The notes below the pieces were generated by a model. The model made no database searches and was not told the origin of the DNA. It saw nothing but the letters and a program-made list of their open reading frames with translations. Position numbers and translations under genes: made by a program. Positions 61,507-61,594 of a DNA stretch of 61,594 bases are shown here, in pieces. Where the stretch lies: the NCBI GenBank assembly GCA_023419605.1, contig JAEZXR010000042.1:1-61594 (forward strand), given 5' to 3'. The stretch is from Bacillota bacterium. GTDB taxonomy: Bacteria; Bacillota; Clostridia; Acetivibrionales; JAEZXR01. The stretch's first letter is position 1. Every line of letters starts with the position of its first letter.

Positions 61507-61594
61507 TCTGGCAGCGACCTACTTTCCCGGGAGGTTTCCCTCCAAGTATCATCGGCACTGAGAAGCTTAACTGCCGTGTTCGGTATGGGAACGG
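61507..61594 (-). rRNA. rrf: 5S ribosomal RNA, 3' part (window edge cuts it)
   Basis: Minus strand has the conserved 5S blocks CCATACCGAACACGG, GTTAAGCTTCTCAG, GCCGATGATACT and GGGAAAGTAGGTCGCTGCCAG. About 88 of ~117 nt are present; the 5' end lies beyond the window. As the last gene of an rRNA operon it is followed by a terminator; the rest of the operon is beyond the edge. Confidence 0.95.

Overview
The window looks like a chromosomal segment of a low-to-mid GC, spore-former-type Clostridia member (Ruminiclostridium/Acetivibrio-like is my guess, not a species call). The reasons are Gram-positive style Shine-Dalgarno sites (GGAGG), sigma-A promoters, a Gram-positive type IV pilus operon, LL-diaminopimelate aminotransferase with lysA, a Clostridia-type tandem glycine riboswitch, a giant cyclic-glucan-synthase-like protein, and the end of an rRNA operon. 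I see no transposase, phage gene, CRISPR array or tRNA. Almost all of it is ordinary chromosome, but it is unusually rich in structured leaders and long inverted repeats.

Layout. 1-2.7 kb: the tail of a secreted protein, then a DEAD-box RNA helicase behind a ~430-nt structured leader. 2.8-6.2 kb (minus): acyl-CoA synthetase and an orphan biotin carboxylase. 6.4-17.1 kb: type IV pilus locus, with prepilin peptidase on the minus strand and pilB-pilT-pilC-pilA, three pseudopilin/PilX-like genes, pilM, pilN and pilO on the plus strand. 17.2-20.5 kb (minus): a class V aminotransferase and serA under a tandem glycine riboswitch. 20.5-23.9 kb (minus): TrmB regulator, lysA, dapL. 24-24.8 kb: two half-size TauE-like permease genes. 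24.8-27.4 kb: TetR with an ABC exporter. 27.5-34.3 kb: 2-keto-3-deoxygluconate kinase facing the gluconate operon gntK-gntP-gnd and its RpiR regulator. 34.4-35.8 kb: an autoregulated TetR-DUF998 pair. 35.8-36.9 kb: a manganese riboswitch controlling a stand-alone P-type ATPase nucleotide-binding domain. 37-38.1 kb: two divergent small XRE units. 38.2-42.5 kb: XRE-cupin regulator and potABCD. 42.6-51.1 kb (minus): a ~2840-residue NdvB/ChvB-type glucan synthase/phosphorylase. 51.6-54.9 kb (minus): inositol monophosphatase, membrane MutS homologue, methyltransferase. 55-61.2 kb (minus): CheR-type methyltransferase, a large hybrid histidine kinase and a receiver-kinase. 61.5 kb: 3' part of 5S rRNA, minus strand.

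The most notable material is regulatory. In the manganese unit the riboswitch P1 strand is shared with an intrinsic terminator, a second RNA switch lies over the ribosome-binding site, and the regulated product is only the N-domain of a P-type ATPase, without phosphorylation site or membrane helices. A glycine riboswitch drives serine-type genes rather than gcv genes and is followed by a second, unassigned RNA fold. The kdgK gene has a ~240-nt leader with long paired arms and an apparent pseudoknot, and is followed by two tandem 41-bp units whose hairpins differ by a compensatory base-pair change. All function calls come from reading motifs; no database search was possible.
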